Origin: Pseudomonas sp. R5(2019)
Lineage (GTDB): Bacteria > Pseudomonadota > Gammaproteobacteria > Pseudomonadales > Pseudomonadaceae
NCBI RefSeq assembly: GCF_009905435.1
Contig: NZ_JAAAMT010000017.1
Coordinates: forward strand, 42,790 to 106,789
Direction of reading: 5' to 3'
DNA length: 64,000 nt
This document shows, in pieces, positions 35,404 through 43,059 of this stretch; within the stretch, counting starts at the first letter, position 1, and every line of letters begins with the position of its first letter. Made by a program: the position numbers and the translations under genes. The notes beneath the pieces were generated by a model. That model worked only from the letters and a program-made list of their open reading frames with translations. It ran no database searches and was not told where the DNA came from.

Positions 35404-37167
35404 ATGTGGCTTCTCATACTTGCCTACCTGGGTGGCGTGCTGACCATCGTCAGCCCATGCATCCTGCCGGTGCTGCCCTTTGTGTTCGCCCGCACCGGCC
35501 AGCCTTTCCTGCGCAGTGGCTTGCCGCTGCTGGCGGGGATGGCGCTGACCTTTGCGCTGGTCGCCACCCTGGCCGCCGTCGGCGGTGGCTGGGTGGTGCA
35601 ACTGAACCAGTACGGCCGCTGGCTGGCGTTGATTTTTGTCGCGCTGTTCGGGCTGACGCTGCTGTTGCCGCACTTGGCCGAACGCCTGACGCGGCCGTTG
35701 GTGGCAGCGGGTAACTGCCTGTCGCTCGCCGCCGGCAACGATCCGCGGCCACGGCCGGGGGCTTCCCTGTTGATCGGGGTCGCTACCGGCTTGCTGTGGG
35801 CACCGTGCGCCGGTCCCATACTTGGGCTGTTGCTGACCGGTGCGGCCCTGCAAGGCGCCAACATCACCACCACCTTGCTGTTGCTGGCCTACGCGGCGGG
35901 TGCCGCCACTTCGCTGGCTCTGGCGCTGTTGATCGGCGGCAAGGTGTTCACCTTGATGAAGCGCTCGCTGGGCGCCGGTGAATGGCTGCGCCGGGGCCTG
36001 GGCGGGGCGATGCTGGCCGGCGTCGCGGCGATTGCGCTGGGCCTGGATACCGGCATTTTGGCGAAGCTGTCCACGGCCTCCACCGGTGGGCTTGAGCAGG
36101 CGCTGGTCGGCCGTCTGGCCGGCATCGGCCCGTCCGGCAGCGGTGCGATGATGGAGCAGGGCGCGGCGATGAAAGCCTCCAATCAACAGGCCTCGGTGTT
36201 GCCGGTCGAAGGCACGCTGCCGGCGCTGGATGGTGCCGTGCAATGGCTCAACTCGCCGCCGCTGACGGCAGAAGCCTTGAAAGGCAAGGTGGTGCTGGTG
36301 GATTTCTGGACCTACTCGTGCATCAACTGCCTGCGCAGCTTGCCGTACGTCAAGGCCTGGGCCGACAAGTACCGCGACCAGGGGCTGGTGGTGATTGGTG
36401 TGCACGCACCGGAGTTCGCCTTCGAGCGTGACATCGACAACGTCACCCGGGCCATGCGCAAGCTGGGCATCGATTACCCGGTGGCCATCGACAATGACTA
36501 CCGGATCTGGCGCGCTTTCAATAACCAGTATTGGCCGGCGCACTACTTCGCCGACGCCCAGGGTCGCATCCGCTATCACCATTTTGGCGAAGGCAAATAC
36601 GCCGAATCCGAGCGGGTGATCCAGCAGCTGTTGCGTGAGGCTGGCGCCACTCAGGTGACGGCGGGCCTGGCCGAGGTCAGCGGGCAGGGCGTGCAGCAAG
36701 CGCCGCAAATGGGCGCAATGCGCTCACCGGAGACCTATCTGGGCTTCGAGCGGGCCAGGCACTTTGTCTCGACCCAAGCGTTGGCGCCGGACCGCGTTGC
36801 CACGTACACGCCGCCGGCAACCCTGGCGCTCAACGAATGGGGCCTGCAAGGGCAATGGACCATTGGCGCCGAGCACGCCAGCCTGGTGGCGGCGAGCGGG
36901 CGCATCGTCTACCGCTTCCATGCCCGCGATTTGCACCTGGTGCTGGGCCCGGGGGCGGACGGCAAGCCGGTGCGTTTCAAGGTCACCATCGATGGCCAGG
37001 CGCCGGGTGACGCCCACGGTACCGATGTGGCGCCCGATGGTAGCGGCCGTGTGACCGAACAACGGCTCTATCAGCTGGTGCGTCAGCGCGGCGAGGTGCA
37101 GGACCGCACCTTCAGCATCGAATTTCTCGACCCGGATGTTTCGGCCTACGCCTTCACCTTTGGTTGA
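35404..37167 (+). CDS. DipZ-type thiol-disulfide electron transporter
   Basis: Protein of 587 aa. The N-terminal CcdA/DsbD-beta-like membrane domain (about 1-220) has paired cysteines C19 (IVSPCILPVLPF) and C135 (LWAPCAGPIL), which carry electrons across the membrane. A TlpA-like thioredoxin domain (about 265-430) has CINC (C306, C309), and the C-terminal DipZ carbohydrate-binding-like beta domain spans about 445-587. Between two exported methionine sulfoxide reductases, it is the obvious electron donor. It starts 35 nt after msrB. Confidence 0.92.
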   Translation: MWLLILAYLGGVLTIVSPCILPVLPFVFARTGQPFLRSGLPLLAGMALTFALVATLAAVGGGWVVQLNQYGRWLALIFVALFGLTLLLPHLAERLTRPLVAAGNCLSLAAGNDPRPRPGASLLIGVATGLLWAPCAGPILGLLLTGAALQGANITTTLLLLAYAAGAATSLALALLIGGKVFTLMKRSLGAGEWLRRGLGGAMLAGVAAIALGLDTGILAKLSTASTGGLEQALVGRLAGIGPSGSGAMMEQGAAMKASNQQASVLPVEGTLPALDGAVQWLNSPPLTAEALKGKVVLVDFWTYSCINCLRSLPYVKAWADKYRDQGLVVIGVHAPEFAFERDIDNVTRAMRKLGIDYPVAIDNDYRIWRAFNNQYWPAHYFADAQGRIRYHHFGEGKYAESERVIQQLLREAGATQVTAGLAEVSGQGVQQAPQMGAMRSPETYLGFERARHFVSTQALAPDRVATYTPPATLALNEWGLQGQWTIGAEHASLVAASGRIVYRFHARDLHLVLGPGADGKPVRFKVTIDGQAPGDAHGTDVAPDGSGRVTEQRLYQLVRQRGEVQDRTFSIEFLDPDVSAYAFTFG

Positions 37168-37183
37168 TTCAGGAGTGTGCGCC

Positions 37184-37891
37184 ATGACTGTTTTTGCGAA
37201 ATATGCGTCGGGGCTGATGGGCTTGTTGGCGCTGGCGTTTGCCGGCCCCGGCAGCGCCTTTTCCTTCGGCACAGGTAGCGAGGGCGTGGTGATCGCCGCG
37301 CCCGCCCTGGACGAAACGGCCAAGACCGGCAGCCAAACCCTGGTCGTGGCCGGTGGTTGCTTCTGGGGTGTGCAGGGGGTGTTTCAGCACGTCAAGGGCG
37401 TGACCCGTGCGGTCTCGGGCTATGCCGGGGGCGCCGCCGACACCGCTGACTATGAACGGGTCAGCGACGGCGACACCGGGCATGCCGAAGCGGTACAGGT
37501 GACCTTCGACCCGGCACAAGTGAGCTATGGCACGTTGCTGCAGATCTTCTTCTCGGTCGTCCACAATCCCACCGAGTTGAATCGTCAGGGCCCCGACAGC
37601 GGCACCCAATACCGCTCGGCGATTTTCCCCCAAAGCCCCGAACAACAGCAGGTCGCCCAGGCGTACATCGCCCAGCTTGATGCCGCCGGTGTGTACGGCA
37701 AGCCCATCGTGACCCGGCTGGAGCGCTTCAACGGCTTTTATCCCGCCGAGGATTACCATCAGGACTTCCTGACCGAGCACCCGATGTATCCCTATATCGT
37801 GGTCAATGACCTGCCCAAGGTCGCGCAGTTGAAGAAGCTGTTTCCCGATCGCTACCGCGATGAACCGGTGTTGGTCAAAGGCGGCTCATAA
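37184..37891 (+). CDS. msrA: Exported methionine-S-sulfoxide reductase MsrA
   Basis: Reduces methionine-S-sulfoxide (235 aa). It has a signal peptide (about 1-25) and the catalytic GCFWG (C59). C59 is the only cysteine, whereas E. coli-type MsrA has C-terminal resolving cysteines. The EDYHQDFL block is the family C-terminal motif. AGGAG lies 8 nt upstream of the ATG. It is last gene of the operon; its stop is 3 nt from the convergent glutathione transferase stop. Confidence 0.94.
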   Translation: MTVFAKYASGLMGLLALAFAGPGSAFSFGTGSEGVVIAAPALDETAKTGSQTLVVAGGCFWGVQGVFQHVKGVTRAVSGYAGGAADTADYERVSDGDTGHAEAVQVTFDPAQVSYGTLLQIFFSVVHNPTELNRQGPDSGTQYRSAIFPQSPEQQQVAQAYIAQLDAAGVYGKPIVTRLERFNGFYPAEDYHQDFLTEHPMYPYIVVNDLPKVAQLKKLFPDRYRDEPVLVKGGS

Positions 37892-37894
37892 GGC

Positions 37895-38578
37895 TTATTC
37901 ATCGTCCAGAAAGCGCTTGGGGATAGCCTCCTTGAACGGGAACAGCTTGAACCAGGGCCGTGCCTCTTCCAGCACCCGCTCGAAGGAACGGCGTTTGAGC
38001 AAGCGTTCGAAATACGCCGTGAGGTTGCGGTGGCTGGCGGGGAACGGCTCGACGATCGAGGCATAGAACAGGGCCGGAGCGGCGGCGCAATCGGCGAGGC
38101 TGAAGCGGTTGCCGATGGCCCAGGCCTTATCCGCCATCTGTTGCTCGATCATGTTGTAAGCGGTGCGCAGGTTGGCATGAGCGTCGGCCACGCCGAGCAC
38201 ATCGCCACCGCCTTCGGGGCGCAGGCGGTCGGCGACAATTTTCTGCATCGGCACTTGCACATAGAGGTCGAAAAAACGGTCCCACAGGCGCGCCTGCAGT
38301 TGAGCCGCCGGGTCAGCGGGGAGAAACCGCGTCTGGCCCGGGTAATGCTGATCGAGGTATTCGATGATGATGCTGGTTTCCGGCAGGGTCAGCTGCTGTC
38401 GGGCGTCGTACAGCAGGGGGATCTTGCCCACTGGCCAGCGTTCGAGAAAGGCCTTGTTCGCCTCGGCATCACTGAAGTCTACGGTGTGGGCGGTAAAGGG
38501 TGTGTCGTTCTCGTAAAGGGCAATCAACACCTTGTGGCAGAACGAGGCCAGCGGGTGCAGATAAAGGGTCAGTGCCAT
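37895..38578 (-). CDS. Glutathione S-transferase family protein
   Basis: Cytosolic GST-fold protein of 227 aa. The thioredoxin-like N-domain starts MALTLYLHPLASFCHKVLIAL with the conserved Ser/Cys region, contains the cis-Pro GKIPLL and the glutathione-contact PETSIIIEYLDQHYP, and is followed by an all-helical C-domain with the N-cap FSLADCAAAP. AGGA precedes the ATG at 38578. Substrate unknown. Confidence 0.9.
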   Translation of the reverse strand: MALTLYLHPLASFCHKVLIALYENDTPFTAHTVDFSDAEANKAFLERWPVGKIPLLYDARQQLTLPETSIIIEYLDQHYPGQTRFLPADPAAQLQARLWDRFFDLYVQVPMQKIVADRLRPEGGGDVLGVADAHANLRTAYNMIEQQMADKAWAIGNRFSLADCAAAPALFYASIVEPFPASHRNLTAYFERLLKRRSFERVLEEARPWFKLFPFKEAIPKRFLDDE

Positions 38579-38622
38579 GGGGAGGTCCTGTAGTGGGCTG
38601 TGCTGGAGGTGACCTTCTGGAT

Positions 38623-39774
38623 TCAACGCAACTTCGGGATCAGGTGCGCAAAGGTGCTCAACACATCCTTGCCCAGCTGCGCCGATCGCTTGCCGGACCA
38701 GCCGGTGAGGGCATCCGGTGCATCGTCGTGATCCTTGAACGGCATCTCCAGGGTCAATGACAGGCAGTCGTACTTCTCCCCGACGGCGTTGCACGCCAGG
38801 GTCATGTTGGCTTGGCCAGGCTGATCGCGCTTGTAGCCATGGGTGGTCTGGAAGTCTTTGGTTTGCTGGCTCAGGTGGCTGCGAAAGGCCTGTTCAAGCT
38901 CGGCGATGCGCGGCGTATAGCCTGGGTTGCCTTCGCAGGCCGCAGTAAACACATGGGGGATTTCTTCATCGCCATGGGCGTCGACAAACAGGTCCACACC
39001 GTGCTTGTTCATCTGTTGCTGGACAAAGAACACTTCCGGGCTGTGTTCGGCGCTGGAGTCCTGCCAGGCGCGGTTCAGATCCTTGCCCATGGCATTGGTG
39101 CGCAGGTGGCCATGGAAGGCGCCGTCCGGGTTCATGTTCGGCACCAGGTACAGGTCAGCGCTGGCCAGCAGGGCCTTGAGTTCTTCGCCACCGTCCTGTT
39201 GCAAGCGCTCGATCACTCCCTCCATGAACCACTCGGCCATGTGTTCGCCGGGGTGCTGTTGGGCAATGATCCACAGCTTGCGCTTGCCGGGTGCGCCATC
39301 GCCCTTGCGCAGCAGGGGAATGTCCCGGCCTTCTGCGCTCTTGCCCACGGCCAGCAACTCGAGACCGGCGTCGTTGACGGCCCGTGCGATCAGTTGCTCA
39401 TGCCGGGCGCGGCTGTAGGGCTCGAAGTAGGCAAACCAGACCTGGCCTTCACGGGCTTCAAGATCGAAGCGCAAGGCCTGGCCGTCGAAGCGGCTGGGGA
39501 CGCGAAACCAGGTGCTGTGATCGTAGGAGGCCACCGCGTTGTAGCCCTGCCAGGCCTTGTTGTACGAAGACTGCCCGGCGTTTTCCAGGCTGAAGCCGTA
39601 GTGCTCACCCGGCGTCATGCCGCTGACCTTGAAGTGGAACCATTGAAAGTGCTGGCTGCGGGTATCGGGGCGGATGGCCAGGCGCACGTTGCCGGGCTCG
39701 CTGGCGTCGATCAGTTCGATGTTGCCGCTGTCGAAGTCGGCGCTGATCAGAAGAAGAGTTGCTGGCACGGTCAT
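38623..39774 (-). CDS. M14 zinc carboxypeptidase, cytosolic carboxypeptidase-like
   Basis: Zinc carboxypeptidase of 383 aa. An N-terminal beta-sandwich domain (about 1-120, FQWFHFKVSGMTPGEHYGF) typical of the AGTPBP1/CCP-like M14D group precedes the catalytic domain. Zinc ligands are in QQHPGEH (H174, E177) and VDAHGDE; the catalytic Glu is in LTLEMPFKD. There is no signal peptide, so it is cytosolic. Its start has GAGG 5-6 nt upstream. The natural substrate in bacteria is unknown. Confidence 0.9.
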   Translation of the reverse strand: MTVPATLLLISADFDSGNIELIDASEPGNVRLAIRPDTRSQHFQWFHFKVSGMTPGEHYGFSLENAGQSSYNKAWQGYNAVASYDHSTWFRVPSRFDGQALRFDLEAREGQVWFAYFEPYSRARHEQLIARAVNDAGLELLAVGKSAEGRDIPLLRKGDGAPGKRKLWIIAQQHPGEHMAEWFMEGVIERLQQDGGEELKALLASADLYLVPNMNPDGAFHGHLRTNAMGKDLNRAWQDSSAEHSPEVFFVQQQMNKHGVDLFVDAHGDEEIPHVFTAACEGNPGYTPRIAELEQAFRSHLSQQTKDFQTTHGYKRDQPGQANMTLACNAVGEKYDCLSLTLEMPFKDHDDAPDALTGWSGKRSAQLGKDVLSTFAHLIPKLR

Positions 39775-39828
39775 GGCCTCATCAATATGCGTGTGAGGCG
39801 TACTGTACACGGCCCGACGGAGGCTGCG

Positions 39829-40332
39829 TCAGTACCAGAGGCAACCGAGCCCAAGCACGCTCAAGGTGAGCAACAGCAGCGACCAGCTGCCCATGCCCAG
39901 CGAGCGCCGTGGCTGGCGGTACCACTGGCCTTTGCCCAGTTCACGGGCCGGTGCCAACAGGGCGCGCCAGTGCAGTTCGGTAGCATGGAAGGCGTGCAGA
40001 TGGGCAGGATCGGCATCCAGCCAGCGGCGAAAGTCGATGCGCTCGCTGGCGGTGGTCGCGGCGCATTGCAGGCGCACATACCAATGGCTGGCCATGGACA
40101 CGTCGGTTTGCAGATGATCGCGACCCTGTTCCAGCACCTGGGTCATGTCCTTCTCCACTTGCTCCTGGGTCAGGTGCAGGCGCTGAGCGATATCAGCAAA
40201 GGGCAGATCATCGAGGCGACTGAGCAGGAAGACCTGCAGGACCCGGCGTGGCAGTTTTTTCAACTGTTCGCGCTGACCTTGGGCCGGGTGGCGCTGGAAG
40301 GGGTTTTCAAACGAAGAAAGCAGGCTGGCCAT
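39829..40332 (-). CDS. Mini fusion: ECF sigma region 4 plus FecR N-terminal domain plus membrane anchor
   Basis: Protein of 167 aa. Residues about 22-72 (QLKKLPRRVLQVFLLSRLDD, then LPFADIAQRLHLTQEQVEKD) read as sigma-70 region 4.2 of a FecI-like factor. Residues about 81-123 (ASHWYVRLQCAATTASERID, then FRRWLDADPAHLHAFHATEL) read as the DUF4880 N-terminal domain of FecR anti-sigma factors. Residues about 148-166 are one membrane helix, ending two residues later. Sigma region 2 and the FecR periplasmic domain are absent. GGAGC precedes the ATG. A Fur-box-like site lies 87 nt upstream. P. putida IutY is a known, much larger sigma/anti-sigma hybrid. The function is inferred only. Confidence 0.8.
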   Translation of the reverse strand: MASLLSSFENPFQRHPAQGQREQLKKLPRRVLQVFLLSRLDDLPFADIAQRLHLTQEQVEKDMTQVLEQGRDHLQTDVSMASHWYVRLQCAATTASERIDFRRWLDADPAHLHAFHATELHWRALLAPARELGKGQWYRQPRRSLGMGSWSLLLLTLSVLGLGCLWY

Positions 40333-40418
40333 AAGTAAGCTCCATGCGAGGTCTGGCGAACGCTGAGCAGCTGAAAGTGGGGGGCGTCCTCCCTGACGCT
40401 GCAGCAGCTTAGTCTTTA

Positions 40419-40433
40419 TGAGATTGATTCTCA
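40419..40433 (-). promoter_or_regulatory. Fur-box-like palindrome upstream of the sigma4-FecR gene
   Basis: TGAGATTGATTCTCA is one base from the TGAGAATGATTCTCA core common in Fur boxes of Pseudomonas iron-starvation sigma genes. It is 87 nt upstream of the start codon at 40332, with room for a promoter. Confidence 0.6.
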
Positions 40434-40548
40434 AGTGCTAAGTCGCTGGATATCAAGATCAAAAGGTTGTTTCAGGCTTTTGCTGACGATAGTCCTTTGC
40501 TATTATCGCGGCCATTCGAAACACCCTCTTCATTAGCCTGAAGAAACC

Positions 40549-40577
40549 AAAAAAAGACCCGGCAAAAAAGCCGGGTC
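40549..40577 (-). terminator. Terminator of PrrF
   Basis: An 8-bp GC-rich stem (40556-40563 with 40570-40577) and 6-nt loop, followed on the minus strand by seven T (40555-40549). Confidence 0.93.
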
Positions 40578-40663
40578 AAAAACCGTGATTAGCCTGATGA
40601 GGAGATAATCTGAGAGTCCGACCTAAGGTCTTTCAGGTTATCCAACCAGTCTCGCGACCAGTT
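40549..40663 (-). ncRNA. prrF: PrrF iron-responsive small RNA
   Basis: Read leftward, the transcript begins AACTGGTCGCGAGACTGG near 40663. It contains the conserved PrrF pairing core AGATTATCTCCTCATCAGG, followed by CTAATCACGGTTTTT, and ends in a terminator hairpin GACCCGGC-TTTTTT-GCCGGGTC followed by seven T. The size of about 115 nt matches PrrF. A Fur box sits just upstream. PrrF represses iron-containing proteins such as SodB and aconitase under iron limitation, the RyhB counterpart in Pseudomonas. The fluorescens/putida group usually has two unlinked copies; only one is in this window. Confidence 0.95.
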
Positions 40664-40668
40664 GCTGC

Positions 40669-40687
40669 AATAATAATCGTTATCATT
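40669..40687 (-). promoter_or_regulatory. Fur box / promoter of prrF
   Basis: AATAATAATCGTTATCATT matches 12 of 19 positions of the GATAATGATAATCATTATC consensus in either orientation and lies 5 nt upstream of the predicted PrrF 5' end, covering the -10 region. Confidence 0.85.
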
Positions 40688-40743
40688 TAGAGGTCAAGTG
40701 AATTTTCCGTCATTCGGGAAAATTCATGCCTCGCATCGCCCCG

Positions 40744-41082
40744 TCATTGCCGTTGATATTGATCCAGAGCCCGTTCTACAAGGGTTTTGGTCATATCGGC
40801 CATGTGCACCACAGAAAACGCCAAATCCCTCTTGGACCCTTGCTGTGCATCGGCGACTTCATACGCCGTGGCTGCCGTGCAGCGCATCAACATCAATGCA
40901 TGTGTCAGCGCCTGTTCGGTGCTGAGGCCGTCGCGCGCCATGAAAGGCGGGCGTTCCGGTTGAGGGTTTACCGGCTCCGGGTTCAGGTAGTAGTCGAGCG
41001 CGCGCCTGGCGGCTTCGGATTCGCTGAGAGTGGGGGTGTTGTCCAGATCACTTGCCTGAACGCCGCGAGGCTTGGAATTCAT
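40744..41082 (-). CDS. DUF6124-like small Pseudomonas protein
   Basis: Soluble 112-aa protein with the feature SEAARRALDYYLNPEP, resembling the DUF6124 group of Pseudomonas-restricted proteins, and a helical C-terminal half ending KTLVERALDQYQRQ. The function of the family is unknown. The gene is divergent from the LexA-like repressor gene; the shared 128-nt region contains two AATAC/GTATT operators, so the repressor probably controls both directions (inference). The start ATG at 41082 has a poor ribosome site. Confidence 0.75.
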   Translation of the reverse strand: MNSKPRGVQASDLDNTPTLSESEAARRALDYYLNPEPVNPQPERPPFMARDGLSTEQALTHALMLMRCTAATAYEVADAQQGSKRDLAFSVVHMADMTKTLVERALDQYQRQ

Positions 41083-41128
41083 AAGGGGCTGGCCGCCTTT
41101 TTTGATTGGAAAATGTCCGCACCAGATT

Positions 41129-41178
41129 AATACGACTCGTATTTATTTCCATAATCTACATAATACAAAGTGTGTATT
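41129..41178. promoter_or_regulatory. Twin operators of the LexA-like repressor (putative)
   Basis: O1 is AATACGACTCGTATT (41129-41143, perfect 7-1-7 palindrome). O2 is AATACA-N5-TGTATT (41162-41178). Both share AATAC...GTATT, are about 34 nt apart centre to centre, and occupy the divergent promoter region directly upstream of the repressor ATG. Confidence 0.65.
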
Positions 41179-41210
41179 GAGTGGTTCAGTACAGACCGTA
41201 TCGTGCCGCA

Positions 41211-41894
41211 ATGGAAAAATGGATTGCGCTGATTAGAAACAGGATGCGTGACATGAGTGTCACGCAAGAAAAACTCGCCGAACGCCTCGGAGTCTCCCAG
41301 GGCGCGGTCAGCCATTGGCTGAACGACCGCCGCGGGCTGAAGCTGGACCGCCTCAACCGCATGCTCCATGCCTTGGGGCTGACGCCGCTGCAGTTGATGC
41401 CTGACGCTCAGGTGGCCGAAGCGGCTGCCAGCTACGGCCTGGAGTTCAAGGAAGCCCCGGCGATCTCGCAGGTGAGCGACGGCGTGCGACTGGCGCTGTG
41501 CTTTCGTTACCCGCTGATCAGCTGGGACCAGGCACTGGACCCGGAGCAGCCGGCATTGCTGTCAGTACCTGGGCAACGCTTCGAACTGACCGACTACCAG
41601 ACCGATGCGCACTGCTTCTGGCTGGAAGTGGAAGGCGATGCGATGAATGCTCCGGTGGGCATCAGTGTGCCCCATGGCATGCTCATCCTGGTAGACCCCA
41701 CCCTTGTGCCCAAAGCCGGGAATCTGGTGATCGCGAAATGGGATGACAGCGCGGTAGCCACCTTCCGACAGATCATCGAAGAGGGCGGAAAGCGTTATTT
41801 AACGCCGCTTAACCCTACTTACCCGAAACAGCTTCTGACAGACCAGTGCCGCGTTATAGGCGTGGTCGTACAGGCTTCCGTGAAATTTCTTTAA
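41211..41894 (+). CDS. PrtR/CI-like HTH repressor with S24 domain lacking the catalytic serine
   Basis: Regulator of 227 aa. The N-terminal XRE HTH is about 1-60 (VTQEKLAERLGVSQGAVSHW); the C-terminal LexA/S24-like domain is about 115-225 and resembles P. aeruginosa PrtR (FWLEVEGDAMNAPVG, KRYLTPLNPTYP). The nucleophile position in GDSM is Ala here (A144, codon GCG at 41640-41642), while the general-base Lys in VIAKW (K176) is kept. Self-cleavage should therefore be lost, making it a constitutive or differently induced repressor. No pyocin or prophage genes adjoin it. The start at 41211 is preferred to 41181. Confidence 0.88.
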   Translation: MEKWIALIRNRMRDMSVTQEKLAERLGVSQGAVSHWLNDRRGLKLDRLNRMLHALGLTPLQLMPDAQVAEAAASYGLEFKEAPAISQVSDGVRLALCFRYPLISWDQALDPEQPALLSVPGQRFELTDYQTDAHCFWLEVEGDAMNAPVGISVPHGMLILVDPTLVPKAGNLVIAKWDDSAVATFRQIIEEGGKRYLTPLNPTYPKQLLTDQCRVIGVVVQASVKFL

Positions 41895-41957
41895 ACATGA
41901 ACTGATGCGGCCTACGGGCTGCATCACTTTTGCGGCAACACGTATTTTCGTGCATGC

Positions 41958-42374
41958 CTAAAGACTGGGAATGTCGTAGCAATTGATCGTGACTGATCCG
42001 TCTTCGGCTTCACTCACTTCGATCGCCTTATTGACCAAGTCGGCCGGGAGTGAGTCCAGGGCAATCTGAAACAGTGCCCTCTGCCCGAGCATACCCAGTG
42101 GCACGTTGCCGGAGCGCGTAAGGCAGATCAATCCCGCGTGAATTTCCTCAAGTGAATGCAAGCCCGCGAGCGGCCCGCCTGTTGGCCCTCGAAAATCACG
42201 TGCATTGTTGGTGACAAGCGTCAGGTCCTCGGCGATGACGTATTTCATCAGTTGCTGATCCTTCAGACCTGCCCAACCCCTGTCGCGAACGGAGGTGGCG
42301 TTATAACCGGCGGCGTGTGCGAGCTTGGTGAGTGAGGGAGAGAGGCATTCGTCGATCAGGAACTGAAGCCTCAT
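41958..42374 (-). CDS. DUF5615 family PIN-like toxin (putative)
   Basis: Protein of 138 aa with a PIN-like start MRLQFLIDECLSPSLTKLAH and the core AEDLTLVTNNARDF; the acidic residues (D8, E9, and D in ARDF) are placed as in PIN-domain nucleases. DUF5615 proteins pair with DUF433 proteins in toxin-antitoxin-like modules. Its ATG overlaps the stop of the DUF433 gene by 4 nt. Toxicity is inferred from family and context. Confidence 0.82.
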   Translation of the reverse strand: MRLQFLIDECLSPSLTKLAHAAGYNATSVRDRGWAGLKDQQLMKYVIAEDLTLVTNNARDFRGPTGGPLAGLHSLEEIHAGLICLTRSGNVPLGMLGQRALFQIALDSLPADLVNKAIEVSEAEDGSVTINCYDIPSL

Positions 42375-43054
42375 TCCTCTCCTCGCGCTGCCCGTACGTT
42401 TTTGGATTCAACCAACTTCCAGCCCTTCGGTGGCCCCGCCTTGCGCGGCCGGCCCCGGCGTGGATGGGTTTCTCGGTAGAGGCGGGCCAGATCAATCATT
42501 TCCTCGGTCAGAAATGGGTAGTCTTCCTGGATGAGCTCCAGTGGTACACCTTCGCCAACCGTTGCCAGAATATTCTCGATTGGCAGCCTTGAACCTTTGA
42601 AAACGGGTTCGCCGCCGAGGATGTCGGGGTCGCAAACTACGGTCTCATAGGCTTTTGAAAGTTGCTGCATTCGCAGAATGACGAAGAGCATCTCGTCCCG
42701 GATGTTAACGGTCAGAGGGCCCAGGTCTACGGTGCTTAGCGCCAGTAACCACTCGGCCAGCGGGTCAATTGCCGATTTTCGAGCAATTTCCTTGGCAGCA
42801 GCGTCGTAATAGCAAGCAGCCCAGGTATCGATTGCGTCTCGACGTACAGCCCGTGACAGCATGTTTTTGAATTTGTGATTTATGCACACTGATACCGCTG
42901 TTCCCAGCAGGTCATATTCGCGACGCGTGGTGCGGGTGACGAATCTGCCAGGCAAAAGACCGTCGTCGAGCAATCTGTCAACTTCGGACTCCGAAGTCTG
43001 GGTCACAAAGGCAACCTCCGAGCTGACGGACCTTGCGAATGCTGTAGCAGTCAT
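42371..43054 (-). CDS. DUF433 domain protein, putative antitoxin
   Basis: Protein of 227 aa. The C-terminal DUF433 domain (about 145-205) contains DPDILGGEPVFKGSRLPIEN and LIQEDYPFLTEEMI. The N-terminal ~140 residues begin with a possible HTH-like segment (SESEVDRLLDDGLLPGRFV). This is longer than the common ~75-aa DUF433 antitoxins. AAGGAT precedes the ATG at 43054 and lies inside an 11-bp inverted repeat, suggesting autoregulation. Confidence 0.82.
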   Translation of the reverse strand: MTATAFARSVSSEVAFVTQTSESEVDRLLDDGLLPGRFVTRTTRREYDLLGTAVSVCINHKFKNMLSRAVRRDAIDTWAACYYDAAAKEIARKSAIDPLAEWLLALSTVDLGPLTVNIRDEMLFVILRMQQLSKAYETVVCDPDILGGEPVFKGSRLPIENILATVGEGVPLELIQEDYPFLTEEMIDLARLYRETHPRRGRPRKAGPPKGWKLVESKNVRAARGEE

Positions 43055-43059
43055 GATGA

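Noticed and set aside
40332..40434. Longer N-terminus for the sigma4-FecR protein (start at 40434)
   Set aside because: That start is a TTG within the Fur-like palindrome without a ribosome site; ATG 40332 has GGAGC upstream.
40556..40577. Terminator of the DUF6124-like gene
   Set aside because: First read as that gene's terminator, but the transcript between it and the Fur box is PrrF, so the hairpin belongs to the sRNA.
41211..41894. Repressor as evidence for a prophage or pyocin cluster
   Set aside because: No phage structural, integrase or lysis gene is found on either side.
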